This document shows positions 17,668 through 27,051 of a DNA stretch of 64,000 nt, one piece after another. The notes beneath the pieces were generated by a model. It was not told the origin of the DNA and made no database searches. It worked only from the letters and a program-made list of their open reading frames with translations. The translations under genes and the position numbers were made by a program. Source of the stretch: Streptomyces sp. M41(2017) (GTDB taxonomy: Bacteria > Actinomycetota > Actinomycetes > Streptomycetales > Streptomycetaceae); the NCBI RefSeq assembly GCF_002078175.1, contig NZ_MWFK01000001.1:4774001-4838000 (forward strand), in the 5' to 3' direction. How positions within the stretch are numbered: the stretch's first letter is position 1; the number at the start of each line of letters is the position of its first letter.

Positions 17668-19356
17668 TCAGCCCGTGAAGCCGGCCGTGATCGACGTGAA
17701 CTGCCAGGTGCTCTGGCTGATGCCGGAGCAGTTGCTCACCACGCCGCCCCCGGGGCAGGGCCGGTCGCGGTTGACCGACCAGTAGGCGAGCCGGGCGATG
17801 TGGTGGGTGTTGGCCCAGTCGCGAATCGAAGTCCAGATGGCAGGCGTCGTGTTCTCCTGCTGGTCGGACAGGCCGTTCATGCCGGAGATGCCGATGTGCG
17901 AGTAGGCCGTCGCGTCGTCCCAGCCGAAGGTCGACTTCAGCTTGGTCTTCAGCCCCTCGGCCGCGTTCACGGTGTTGCCGTACATGTCGGAGCCGCCGCC
18001 GAAGTCGAACGGCATGATGGTGAAGACGTCGATGTTGGCGTTCAGGGACTGCGCCTGCTCGATGAGCCGGTTGCCGTAGTAGGTCGGGCCGGTCGTCGAG
18101 GTGCCGAACGTGACGATCGTCCTGAGGCCGGGGTTGTTGGCCTTGACGGTCTTCAGCGCGGTCAGGATCTTCGCCTGGACGGCCTCGTTCTCGAACTCGT
18201 CGGTGTTCTCGATGTCCATGTCGATCGCCTTGAGGCCGTAGGCGTCGATCACCTTCTGCAGCGCGCCGGCGAGTGCGCTCGCCGAGGAGCAGTTGGCCCC
18301 GAGCTTGCTGCCCTGCCAGCCACCGAACGACGGCACGATGTCACCGCCCGCGGAGCGGATCTGGTTGATGGCGGTCTGGTCGACCCCGCCGGTCAACGGT
18401 CGGCTGCTGTCCCAACTGGGCGTGCAGCCGCCGGAGTCCAGGACGAACGCCATCGTGAACCACTTGACGCCGGTGGCGTTCATCACCGTGGTCGGGTTGG
18501 GCGGGTCGCCCCAGCCCTCGTACAGGTAGGGCGCGGCCTGCTTGAAGCCGGTGCCGCCGCCACCGCCCGCGTTCGTCGTGACGCTCACGGAGTTGGAGGC
18601 GCCGGAGATGTTCCCGGCCGCGTCCCGCGCCTTGACGGTGAAGGTGTAGGCGGTGGAGGGGGACAGCCCGCTGACGGTCGCGCTGGTGCCCGACACGCTG
18701 AGCAGCTGGTTGGAGCCGCTGTAGATGTCGTACGCGGTGACGCCGACGTTGTCGCTCGACGCGGCCCACGACAGCGACACGCTGGAGGAGGTCTTGCCGG
18801 TCGAGGTCAGTCCGGTGGGCGCGGTCGGCGCCTGCGTGTCGGAGCCACCGCCACCACCGGGACCGTCCAGGCTGATGTCGTCGGCGTAGTAGGTGCCCTG
18901 CGCGTACCAGCCGTGCACGTAGATCTTCGCGCTGGTCTGCGAGGCGCCGGTGGTGAAGGAGACGCTGAGCTGGCTGTACGCGGACGGGGACGACGTCCAG
19001 GTGGAGGCGCCGCCGTCGACGCCGAGGTAGACGTAACTGCCGCGGACCCAGCCCTTGAGGCTGTACGTCGTGTTCGGCTGCACCGACACCGTCTGGGTGC
19101 ACTGCGCGTTGTCGCTCGAACTCACGGCCCCGGCAAGGGCTTTGGAGCCCCCGTGCACCGGGCTGGAGACGATGGAGCCCAGGTTGCCGGAGCAGGACCA
19201 GGGGGAGAGGCTGCCCGTCTCGAAGCCGGGGTTGGTCAGGATGTTGGCCGCCTGTGCCGTACCCGGCAGGGCGACGGCCCCGGCCAGGGCCAGCGCGGCC
19301 GTGCCGAGGAGGGCGAGGAAGCGATGTCTGGATCGTCTGAGCTGTCTGATGCGCAC
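17668..19356 (-). CDS. Secreted GH18 chitinase with CBM and FnIII domains
   Basis: A 562-aa extracellular chitinase. The signal peptide is RRSRHRFLALLGTAALALAG with cleavage after GTAQA (residue 36). A carbohydrate-binding beta-sandwich covers about 38-165, a glycine linker and one fibronectin-III domain about 171-262, and a second glycine linker precedes the GH18 barrel (about 270-562). The catalytic DxDxE is Asp379-Asp381-Glu383 in LKAIDMDIEN. GTG 19356 has GGGAG at the right distance; the longer ATG-initiated frame from 19467 would include promoter sequence. A DasR-like site sits upstream, so expression should follow N-acetylglucosamine or chitosan signals. The CBM resembles CBM4/9/16-type modules. 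Confidence 0.93.
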   Translation of the reverse strand: MRIRQLRRSRHRFLALLGTAALALAGAVALPGTAQAANILTNPGFETGSLSPWSCSGNLGSIVSSPVHGGSKALAGAVSSSDNAQCTQTVSVQPNTTYSLKGWVRGSYVYLGVDGGASTWTSSPSAYSQLSVSFTTGASQTSAKIYVHGWYAQGTYYADDISLDGPGGGGGSDTQAPTAPTGLTSTGKTSSSVSLSWAASSDNVGVTAYDIYSGSNQLLSVSGTSATVSGLSPSTAYTFTVKARDAAGNISGASNSVSVTTNAGGGGGTGFKQAAPYLYEGWGDPPNPTTVMNATGVKWFTMAFVLDSGGCTPSWDSSRPLTGGVDQTAINQIRSAGGDIVPSFGGWQGSKLGANCSSASALAGALQKVIDAYGLKAIDMDIENTDEFENEAVQAKILTALKTVKANNPGLRTIVTFGTSTTGPTYYGNRLIEQAQSLNANIDVFTIMPFDFGGGSDMYGNTVNAAEGLKTKLKSTFGWDDATAYSHIGISGMNGLSDQQENTTPAIWTSIRDWANTHHIARLAYWSVNRDRPCPGGGVVSNCSGISQSTWQFTSITAGFTG

Positions 19357-19410
19357 GCGATCTCCCTGGGGAATGGGGTGTTCGGGAGTGCAGAGAGGTG
19401 CGCCACCAAG

Positions 19411-19424
19411 TTGGTATGGACCAA
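19411..19424. promoter_or_regulatory. DasR-responsive-element-like palindrome upstream of chitinase
   Basis: TTGGTATGGACCAA is a palindrome with perfect TTGGT/ACCAA arms, 55 bp upstream of the chitinase GTG. All eight half-site bases match the TGGT-N4-ACCA core of the Streptomyces dre (remembered consensus TGGTCTAGACCA) bound by the GlcNAc-responsive repressor DasR. The central four bases differ from consensus. The position and the downstream chitinase support the call. Confidence 0.75.
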
Positions 19425-19497
19425 TCGCGCTGTCAAGATGCGGAGCGGATTTCGGTTCTCCGATCAACTGCGTTCTCGCCGACGGGAGTTCGCGGCG

Positions 19498-20007
19498 TCA
19501 CGGTAGTGGTCGAGGAGTGCTCTCCGGTGTCCAGCGGAGCGTCAGGTCGGGCAGGTGCTCCATGTTGCGTTCACCGTCACTCACCTCGACGACGGTGAAG
19601 CCGTGCCGGTCGTAGAACGCGCGGGCGTCGGTGTTCTGCTGGAAGACGTGGAGGGACACCCCGTCGCGCCGGTGCCGGCGCACCTCGTCGAGCAGGAGCG
19701 TGCCGATGCCCCGCCGACGGACGTCCGGGCGCAGATAGAGGTGTTCGAGCAGGTCGCCGTTCAGGGCCGCGTAGCCGACGACCTCCGCGTCGCACACCGC
19801 GACCCACACGCGGCACTCCATGAACAGGACGTCCAGGACCCAACGGGTGACCTGCTCGTGGTTCCGCCTCTGCGGGGGCAGATACGGCATGGTCGCCGCC
19901 CGCGAGGCCATGTGCACGCGCGCGATCACGGCCGCGTCGGCCTCCCGCGCGCACCGGATCCGTGTCCCGCCGTCAGCGTTCACGGGGGACCACCGGTCCG
20001 TCGGCAC
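19498..20007 (-). CDS. GNAT-family N-acetyltransferase
   Basis: A 169-aa acetyltransferase. The acetyl-CoA pyrophosphate loop is in LEHLYLRPDVRRRGIGTLLL (R-R-x-G-I-G), and the C-terminal motif B is LHVFQQNTDARAFYDRHGF. It follows the ATP-grasp gene on the same strand after 33 bp and may be co-transcribed with it. The GTG at 20007 is one choice; GTG 19983 would shorten it by eight residues. The substrate is unknown. Confidence 0.86.
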   Translation of the reverse strand: MPTDRWSPVNADGGTRIRCAREADAAVIARVHMASRAATMPYLPPQRRNHEQVTRWVLDVLFMECRVWVAVCDAEVVGYAALNGDLLEHLYLRPDVRRRGIGTLLLDEVRRHRRDGVSLHVFQQNTDARAFYDRHGFTVVEVSDGERNMEHLPDLTLRWTPESTPRPLP

Positions 20008-20040
20008 CCGCTCCGGGGCTCGGCCCGACCGGATACGCGT

Positions 20041-21336
20041 TCACCGGCGCCGTACCGGGGTGTGCCAGGTGTCGTCGGGCAGGCCCGGCGTCGCGGACAG
20101 GACCTGGGCCGGCGCCGCGGCGGCGCTTCCCACCGGGGCAGCGGTCGCCGACGCCGAGACGTTCGCCTGGCCCGCCGGCGCGGACGCCGTGGATCCCGTC
20201 GCGTTCGCGGCGACCGCCCCGTGCGGGCCGGACGGGGAGTCCGTGGGCTGGGCCGGCACCGCCGGGAGCATGGGCACCGCCGCGTCCCCCGCCGTCCGCT
20301 GCTGCGGCAGCGACACCGGACGCACCGGACGCGGACCCGACACCACCGTGTAGTCCTGCGCGAGGAACGGCGGGACGATCTCGCCCGTCTCCTCGCCCAA
20401 CGCCAACTGCACAGCCGCCCAAGGGGCGTTCACCCCGCACTGCGCGAGCTGGTGCAGCCCGCCCGCCGGACGGGTGTTGACGTCCATCAGGACCGGCTGG
20501 TCGCCGTACATGCGGAACTGGATGTTCGACAGGTGCTTCAGACCGAACGCCTCCGCGAGCAGCGTCGCCGGCTCGATCCAGGAGGGGTGCAGGGTGAAGC
20601 CGCGACGGCGTCCGTTCTTGGTGCGCCCGATCGCCATGCGCACCCGGCCGTCGGGCCCGGTCAGACAGTCCACCGACACCTCGGGCTGCCCCAGGTGCGG
20701 CATCACCAGCCAGTCGACCGGCTCCTCGGCCGCGCGCAGCGCCTCCACGACCAGGTCGAGAGGGACGTACGCGCTGGGGAAGCCGTTCAGATGCGTGAGG
20801 GAGAACGGCGTGCGGGTGATGACCCGGAAGCCCACCCCGCCCGCTCCGGCGGCCGGCTTGAAGCAGGCCCGCTGACCCGCCGCCTCCAGCGGCTCGACCG
20901 CGGCGACCAGCTCCTCCTCCGTGCGTACCCGCCACCACGGAGGCACCGGCACCCCCACGGACTCGACCGCCTGGTACGCGGTGGCCTTGTCGTGGAAGAC
21001 CGCGACGGCCTCCGCGGGCGGCGCCAGCAGCGCCGTGCCCACGGCGGCGAACTCCGCGCGCTGCGCCACGATCGCCGCCTGGTGCAGGACCGGCACGAAC
21101 ACGTCGATCGAGCGCCGGGCGCACACGTCGAGCGCGTACTCGACATAGGCGCGCGGCGACAGCCCGTCCGGCTCCAGCTCGGCGGTGTCCGCCGCGGCCA
21201 GGACGGGGGAGTCGGCGTCGCCGTGGGTGGCATGGACCTCGACCGCACGATGCTGCGGATTACTGCGCAGCTGATCGATGAAGAACACGTTCTCCGCGTA
21301 CGTGCGGTTGAGCCAGACGCGTACGCGAGAGCCCAT
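20041..21336 (-). CDS. ATP-grasp domain protein
   Basis: A 431-aa ATP-grasp protein, a fold that couples ATP hydrolysis to joining a carboxylate to an amine or thiol. An N-terminal Rossmann-like domain (MGSRVRVWLNRTYAENVFFI) precedes the ATP-binding part with the glycine loop CFKPAAGAGGVGFRVI and the Mg-binding VLMDVNTRPAGGLHQL. The last 85 residues or so are Ala/Pro/Ser-rich and look disordered. ATG 21336 has AAAGGTGG six bases away; longer forms would run into the divergent promoter. It is divergent from a metallophosphoesterase-PPTase pair. I do not recognise a named enzyme; a role in peptide or siderophore-like ligation is possible but unproven. Confidence 0.85.
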   Translation of the reverse strand: MGSRVRVWLNRTYAENVFFIDQLRSNPQHRAVEVHATHGDADSPVLAAADTAELEPDGLSPRAYVEYALDVCARRSIDVFVPVLHQAAIVAQRAEFAAVGTALLAPPAEAVAVFHDKATAYQAVESVGVPVPPWWRVRTEEELVAAVEPLEAAGQRACFKPAAGAGGVGFRVITRTPFSLTHLNGFPSAYVPLDLVVEALRAAEEPVDWLVMPHLGQPEVSVDCLTGPDGRVRMAIGRTKNGRRRGFTLHPSWIEPATLLAEAFGLKHLSNIQFRMYGDQPVLMDVNTRPAGGLHQLAQCGVNAPWAAVQLALGEETGEIVPPFLAQDYTVVSGPRPVRPVSLPQQRTAGDAAVPMLPAVPAQPTDSPSGPHGAVAANATGSTASAPAGQANVSASATAAPVGSAAAAPAQVLSATPGLPDDTWHTPVRRR

Positions 21337-21608
21337 GCAAGCCACCTTTACGGTTTCCGGGCACGGCGGAGCAGGCCGAGCCCGGCCAGGGGTAGGGGAG
21401 GTACACCCGGCCGCCATCGGCCAAGGCCGGTTCGAGACGGTGGTGTTGGGGCGATCATAGGGGGCGCGGAACCCCTTCGCTGCTACAGGGATGTTACGGA
21501 TTCACCGATCGTCCGGCCGGCCTGCCGAAGCGGCGCCTCCTTGTCCCCCGGCGGCCGTGTGTGTTCTTGTGTTGCCGTCCGATGTCCACGGTTCTTCGGG
21601 GGTGCCGC

Positions 21609-22517
21609 GTGCGGCCGATCGACGGCGGTGACGGGAACCTGCTCGCCATCAGTGACCTGCACATCGGCTATCCCGAGAACCGCTCCATAGTCGAACGGAT
21701 GCACCCGGAGACGGACCGCGACTGGCTCCTGGTGGCCGGGGACATCGGCGAGATCGTCGACGACATCCGCTGGACCCTGGAGACCCTCGCCGGCCGCTTC
21801 CGCAAGGTCGTCTGGGTCCCCGGCAACCACGAGCTGTGGACCCACCCGAAGGACTCCGTCCAGCTGCGGGGCGTCGCCCGGTACGACCACCTCGTCGGTC
21901 TGTGCCGGGAGATGGGCGTCGCGACCCCCGAGGACCCCTACCCCGTCTGGGAAGGTCCCGGCGGCCCGGCCGTCGTCGCCCCGCTCTTCCTGCTCTACGA
22001 CTACTCGTTCCTGCCGGCGGGCTGCGCCGACAAGGACCAGGGCCTGGCCTACGCCCACGAGACCGGGGTCGTCTGCACCGACGAGTACCTGCTCCACCCC
22101 GACCCCTACCCGAGCCGTGAGGCCTGGTGCCGGGCCCGCGTCGCGGAGACCGAACGCCGGCTCGCCGAACTCCCCGACGACCTGCCGGTCGTGCCCGTCA
22201 ACCACTATCCGCTGGACTGCCATCCGACGGACATCCTGCGCTACCCCGAGTTCGCCATGTGGTGCGGCACCACCGCCACCGCCGACTGGCACCGCCGGTT
22301 CCGCGTCGAGACGATGGTCTACGGACATCTGCACATCCCGCGGACCACCTGGCACGAGGGTGTGCGCTTCGAAGAGGTCTCGGTGGGTTACCCGCGAGAA
22401 TGGCGCAGGCGCCCGGGACAGCCGGGCACGCTGCGCCGCATTCTGCCGATGGAGGTCAAAGCCGGTGATGGAGGAGCTGCTCCCGGAGTCGGTGGTGGCC
22501 GTGGAGAGCCACGGTGA
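21609..22517 (+). CDS. Calcineurin-like metallophosphoesterase
   Basis: A 302-aa dinuclear metal phosphoesterase with all family blocks: SDLH (Asp16, His18), GDIGE (Asp45), PGNHE (Asn73, His74), VPVNHYPLD and YGHLHIP. The GTG at 21609 follows GGGGGTG and gives VRPIDGGDGNLLAISDLH; an upstream ATG (21582) and GTG (21561) lack a good site. Its 3' end overlaps the PPTase gene by 50 bp, so the two are translationally coupled. A phosphodiesterase acting on a pantetheinylated or nucleotide product of the PPTase is an attractive idea, but inference only. Confidence 0.9.
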   Translation: MRPIDGGDGNLLAISDLHIGYPENRSIVERMHPETDRDWLLVAGDIGEIVDDIRWTLETLAGRFRKVVWVPGNHELWTHPKDSVQLRGVARYDHLVGLCREMGVATPEDPYPVWEGPGGPAVVAPLFLLYDYSFLPAGCADKDQGLAYAHETGVVCTDEYLLHPDPYPSREAWCRARVAETERRLAELPDDLPVVPVNHYPLDCHPTDILRYPEFAMWCGTTATADWHRRFRVETMVYGHLHIPRTTWHEGVRFEEVSVGYPREWRRRPGQPGTLRRILPMEVKAGDGGAAPGVGGGRGEPR

Positions 22518-23175
22518 CGACGGGACCGAGGCCGCACCGCTGTACCCCGAGGAGCAGGCGCTCCTGACCCGCGCCGTGGCGAAACGGCGACGCGAGTTCG
22601 CGACCGTGCGTCTCTGCGCACGGCGGGCCATGGAGAAGCTGGGCATCCCGCCGGCCCCCGTGCTGCCCGGCGAGCGCGGCGCACCGCAGTGGCCGGCCGG
22701 ACTGGTCGGCAGCATGACCCACTGCGACGGCTTCAGCGCCGCCGCCCTCGCCCGCGCCGCGGACCTCGCCTCACTCGGCATCGACGCCGAGCCCCACCAG
22801 AGCCTGCCGGCCGGTGTCCTCGACACCATCGCCCTGCCCGCCGAGTCGGCCGGCCTCGCCCGCCTCCGGGCCCGGACTCCCGCCGTGCACTGGGACCGCC
22901 TCCTCTTCAGCGCCAAGGAGTCGGTCTACAAGGCGTGGTTCCCCCTCACCGGCGAGTGGCTGGACTTCTCCGAGGCGGACATCGACATCTCCGTCGCACC
23001 GACCCCGCCCGGCGCCACCCCGTCGGCCGCCCTCAGCGGCCGCTTCCGCGCCCGACTCCTGGTCCCCGGGCCGGTGGTGGACGGACGACCCGTCGCCTCC
23101 TTCGACGGGCGCTGGACGGTGAAGGGCGGCCTGTTGGCCACAGCGGTGACGGTCCCGCGCACTCCCGCACGCTGA
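22468..23175 (+). CDS. Sfp-type 4'-phosphopantetheinyl transferase
   Basis: A 235-aa PPTase that moves phosphopantetheine from CoA to carrier proteins of PKS, NRPS or FAS. The paired signature blocks are GIDAE (104-108) and FSAKESVYKAW (147-157), as in Sfp/EntD-type enzymes. It starts inside the end of the metallophosphoesterase gene (50-bp overlap); GTG 22465 is an equally good start one codon upstream, nine bases after GGAGG. No PKS or NRPS genes are adjacent, so it probably serves clusters elsewhere. In gene content it resembles the S. coelicolor SCO6673 locus, from memory. Confidence 0.93.
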   Translation: MEELLPESVVAVESHGDDGTEAAPLYPEEQALLTRAVAKRRREFATVRLCARRAMEKLGIPPAPVLPGERGAPQWPAGLVGSMTHCDGFSAAALARAADLASLGIDAEPHQSLPAGVLDTIALPAESAGLARLRARTPAVHWDRLLFSAKESVYKAWFPLTGEWLDFSEADIDISVAPTPPGATPSAALSGRFRARLLVPGPVVDGRPVASFDGRWTVKGGLLATAVTVPRTPAR

Positions 23176-23182
23176 AGGCCCC

Positions 23183-23401
23183 GTCGCCGGCCTCCGCGGC
23201 GGCACGACCGTCCCGCGATGCAGAGGCCGGGGACTCTACCGCGCCCTCACCGCGGCCCGGGCCCGCCTGGCCGTGGCCCGAGGCGCCGAACACCTCCATG
23301 TCGACGCGTCCCGGGCCAGCGCACCGACCCTGCGCCGCCTCGGCTTCCACCCGGCGACCACGGCAACGCCGTACACGTGGACACCTCCGCGGGAGCGCTG
23401 A
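23183..23401 (+). pseudogene. Remnant of a GNAT acetyltransferase (C-terminal half only)
   Basis: Beginning eight bases after the PPTase stop, one frame reads as the C-terminal half of a GNAT. CRGRGLYRALTAARARLAVA carries the R-x-G-R-G acetyl-CoA loop, then HLHVDASRASAPTLRRLGFH and a final TTATPYTWTPPRER, followed by TGA. There is no usable start codon, and the N-terminal half is absent because the PPTase gene occupies that space in another frame. It is 73 codons, too short for a full domain, so this looks like a truncated gene left behind by a deletion. Confidence 0.7.
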
Positions 23402-23557
23402 ACGGAGCGAGCAGAGCGCGCGCCTTCACTTTCCTGCTCCCTGCTCCCCACCCGTTCCGGTCGTCTCACGGTGGGGTCCGGGGGCCGTCGGTGTCGCGGG
23501 TGCGCCGGCTTCTCCATGGCCGGGGCGGACGGCTGTCCGGTGGTACAGAGTGGGGGT

Positions 23558-24145
23558 ATGGAGTTCTTCTGCTATCACCGTGACCGGGCCGAATCGCTCG
23601 CGCTGCGTGACGAGTTGCTGGAGGACCACTGGTCCTACATGGACGGGTACGCGAAGGAGATGATCGCCCGCGGGCCGACCCTCACCGGCCCCGGTGACGA
23701 CGACGCTCCCACCGGCAGCGTGCACATCGTCGACCTGCCGGACGTCCCGGCCGCCCGCGCGTTCGCGTTCGACGAGCCCGGCTATCAGGCGGGTGTGTAC
23801 CGGGACGTGATGCTGCGCCGCTGGCGGAACCTGCTGGGGCGCACCATGTGGGACTTCCCCGGCGGGCGGACCGGCGGCACACGCTACCTGGTCCTCGGCC
23901 TCGGCGAGCGGCGGGATATCGACGCCTCCGGCCTCCCCGACCCGGTGCCTGCCACCGAGCGCGCCGAGTTGATCGCGTACGGGCCCCTGTTGTCCGACGA
24001 CGGGCGCACCTGGCTCGGTACGGCCGCGTTGGTGCGCGCGTCGGATCCGGACGCGGCGCGTGCCGTGCTCGACGCAGACCCCCGCGCCGCTGACCGTTAC
24101 GCCGACATCGAGGTCCACCTGTGGCAGTTCGGCGGCCGGCCGTGA
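23558..24145 (+). CDS. YCII-domain protein (two YCII-like halves)
   Basis: A 195-aa protein with a ferredoxin-like YciI/YCII fold in two halves. The first is EDHWSYMDGYAKEMIARGPT followed by GSVHIVDLPDVPAARAFAFD. The second half is ELIAYGPLLSDDGRTWLGTA followed by VRASDPDAARAVLDADPRAA. Both halves keep the typical order of a conserved loop, a VHIVDLPD-like strand and a helix. The function of YCII proteins is poorly defined; some act as lactone or muconolactone isomerase-like enzymes. ATG 23558 has GGGGG directly upstream, and a TACAGA sequence 13 bp before it could be a -10 box for a leaderless mRNA. It stands alone. Confidence 0.78.
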   Translation: MEFFCYHRDRAESLALRDELLEDHWSYMDGYAKEMIARGPTLTGPGDDDAPTGSVHIVDLPDVPAARAFAFDEPGYQAGVYRDVMLRRWRNLLGRTMWDFPGGRTGGTRYLVLGLGERRDIDASGLPDPVPATERAELIAYGPLLSDDGRTWLGTAALVRASDPDAARAVLDADPRAADRYADIEVHLWQFGGRP

Positions 24146-24315
24146 GACGAGACGGGCCGTGGGACGCGACGGGCCACGAGGTGGGCCGCGGCCGGATCCG
24201 GGCGGCAACTCCGCCGAGTCCGCCCGTCCGTGGCCGCCCACGCCCCGACGCCGGTCACCGGTCGTCCTGAAGCCACCCCCTCCGCCCACCGATCCCGCGT
24301 GAAAGAGGCAGCCCC

Positions 24316-25344
<1,029 letters not shown>

Positions 25345-25466
25345 CGAGGACCCGGGTACACAGCCCACCCGCACCCGTCCCTCCGTCGCCCGGCCCGGAC
25401 CCCCGTCCCCGCTCCGGGGACCGGACCCACCCCCCGATCGGCCCCCGCCCCGCACCAGTTCACGTC

Positions 25467-25703
25467 TCACGACCAGCCCGGCTCCGGGCACCACGCCTGG
25501 AGCAGCCGGAAGAACTCCTCCTCGTTGCCCGCGAGTCCGGCCGCCGCCAGTGCCCGCTCCGCCTCGGCGAGGACGGCCGGCGGCACCATGGGTGGTCGGC
25601 CCCCGTCGGGCGGGCCGTCGAACGCTGCTCGAACCGTCTGGAGGAGACGGAGATAGGCCTGCACGGCGGCGCGTTCGTGTTCGGTCAGTACGGCGGTCGG
25701 CAT
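25467..25703 (-). CDS. Small conserved protein of unknown function
   Basis: A 78-aa acidic, helical protein beginning MPTAVLTEHERAAVQAYLRL and ending FRLLQAWCPEPGWS. Three helices are suggested, with a Pro-rich turn (DGPPDGGRPPMVPPAV) in the middle. ATG 25703 has GGGAGAG about eight bases upstream; a longer frame to 25772 has no support. I cannot name a family. It lies alone between two plus-strand genes, with 122 bp of featureless sequence before it and about 260 bp after. Confidence 0.6.
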   Translation of the reverse strand: MPTAVLTEHERAAVQAYLRLLQTVRAAFDGPPDGGRPPMVPPAVLAEAERALAAAGLAGNEEEFFRLLQAWCPEPGWS

Positions 25704-25964
25704 CGGACGGCTCTCCCGGTCGGCTTGTCGTGACACTGCTCCTGGACCCAGCTTGCCGTCCGCCACTGACAATCCGGTCCCGGTCCGTGCGGGTTCGCCC
25801 GCTTAGCGGAGGCGAAACCTCACGGAAATCCCTGGTGAAACAGGGGCCCTACGCTGAGGAGGAAAGCTGGGGGCCGCCCACCGGACGGCCCCGGAGCCGT
25901 CGTCGCGACGGCTCGTGGACTGCGTCGGCCGCCCAGCGGTCGCCCGGAACGGGGAGGCCGACCC

Positions 25965-27008
25965 ATGGACGACTCACCGCCCCCGCATCAGCGCCGCACC
26001 CCGCGGCTGCGCTCCGTGCACGACGCGGAACTGCGCCTGCGCCACCGTGTCGTGCACGGCTACCGGCGCGCGTACCGGATGGCCGGCGAGGGCCCGGCGC
26101 TCGTCCTGATCCACGGCATCGGCGACTCCTCCGCGACCTGGGCCGACCTGATCCCCGACCTCGCCCGCAGCCACACGGTGATCGCACCCGATCTGCTCGG
26201 CCACGGCGATTCCGACAAGCCGCGTGCCGACTACTCGGTGGCCGCCTACGCCAACGGGGTCCGTGACCTGCTGACGACCCTCGACATCGAGTCCGCCACG
26301 CTGGTCGGGCACTCGCTGGGCGGGGGAGTGGCGATGCAGTTCGCGTACCAGTTCCCGGAACGCACCGAACGGCTGATCCTCGTGAGCGCGGGCGGTGTGG
26401 GCGGCGAGGTGAATCCCGTCCTGCGCGCCGTCTCCCTGCCCGGCGCCCATCTCGTCCTCTCCTCCCTGCAACTGCCCGGCATGCGGCTCCAAGTGGGGCT
26501 CTTCCTGCGGCTGATGCGGCTGCTCGACACCGATCTGGGGCAGGACGCACCGGAGTTGCTGAACCTGGTGGACGCGTTGCCCGACACCACGTCCCGCAGT
26601 GCGTTCATCCGGACGCTGCGGGCCGTCGTCGACTGGCGCGGCCAGGCGGTCACCATGCTCGACCGCTGCTACCTCACCGAGGGCATGCCCACCATGCTCC
26701 TGTGGGGCGACCGGGACAGCGTGGTGCCGGTGCGGCACGCCTACGGAGCCCACGAGGCCATGCCCGGCAGCCGGCTGGAGATCTTCGAGGGCGCCGGCCA
26801 CTTTCCGTTCCACAGCGACCCGGCCCGTTTCCTCGCCCTGGTCGAGGAGTTCACGACCGGTACGCGGCCGGCCGACTGGAGCCGCGAGCACTGGCGCGAG
26901 TTGCTGCGCGCGGGACGCCCCGGTACGGCGGCGGGTCAGCCGGACAGTGCCAGGAACCGTGCGCTGGAGCGGGATCTGCGCGAGGCGAGCGAACGCAGCG
27001 CCACCTGA
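25965..27008 (+). CDS. Alpha/beta-hydrolase
   Basis: A 347-aa soluble alpha/beta-hydrolase. Oxyanion-hole motif LIHGIGDSS, nucleophile elbow VGHSLGGG, catalytic Asp in LLWGDRDSVVP and His in EGAGHFPFHSD are all in order. The lid region around LPGMRLQVGLFLRLMRLL is hydrophobic. ATG 25965 has GGGGAGG seven bases upstream. Homologues are generally annotated as epoxide or lipid hydrolases; nothing nearby fixes a substrate. The C-terminal 50 residues are charged and likely disordered. Confidence 0.88.
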   Translation: MDDSPPPHQRRTPRLRSVHDAELRLRHRVVHGYRRAYRMAGEGPALVLIHGIGDSSATWADLIPDLARSHTVIAPDLLGHGDSDKPRADYSVAAYANGVRDLLTTLDIESATLVGHSLGGGVAMQFAYQFPERTERLILVSAGGVGGEVNPVLRAVSLPGAHLVLSSLQLPGMRLQVGLFLRLMRLLDTDLGQDAPELLNLVDALPDTTSRSAFIRTLRAVVDWRGQAVTMLDRCYLTEGMPTMLLWGDRDSVVPVRHAYGAHEAMPGSRLEIFEGAGHFPFHSDPARFLALVEEFTTGTRPADWSREHWRELLRAGRPGTAAGQPDSARNRALERDLREASERSAT

Positions 27009-27033
27009 GCGGGGTCGGGGTCAGTCACCCCGC
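27009..27033. terminator. Terminator hairpin between convergent genes
   Basis: GCGGGGT (27009-27015) pairs with ACCCCGC (27027-27033) around an 11-base loop, directly after the hydrolase stop and before the end of the convergent membrane-protein gene at 27052. A second partial copy of GGGTCGGGGTCAGTC nearby includes the membrane-protein stop region. Confidence 0.5.
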
Positions 27034-27051
27034 GCCTGATCAGGGTCGGGG

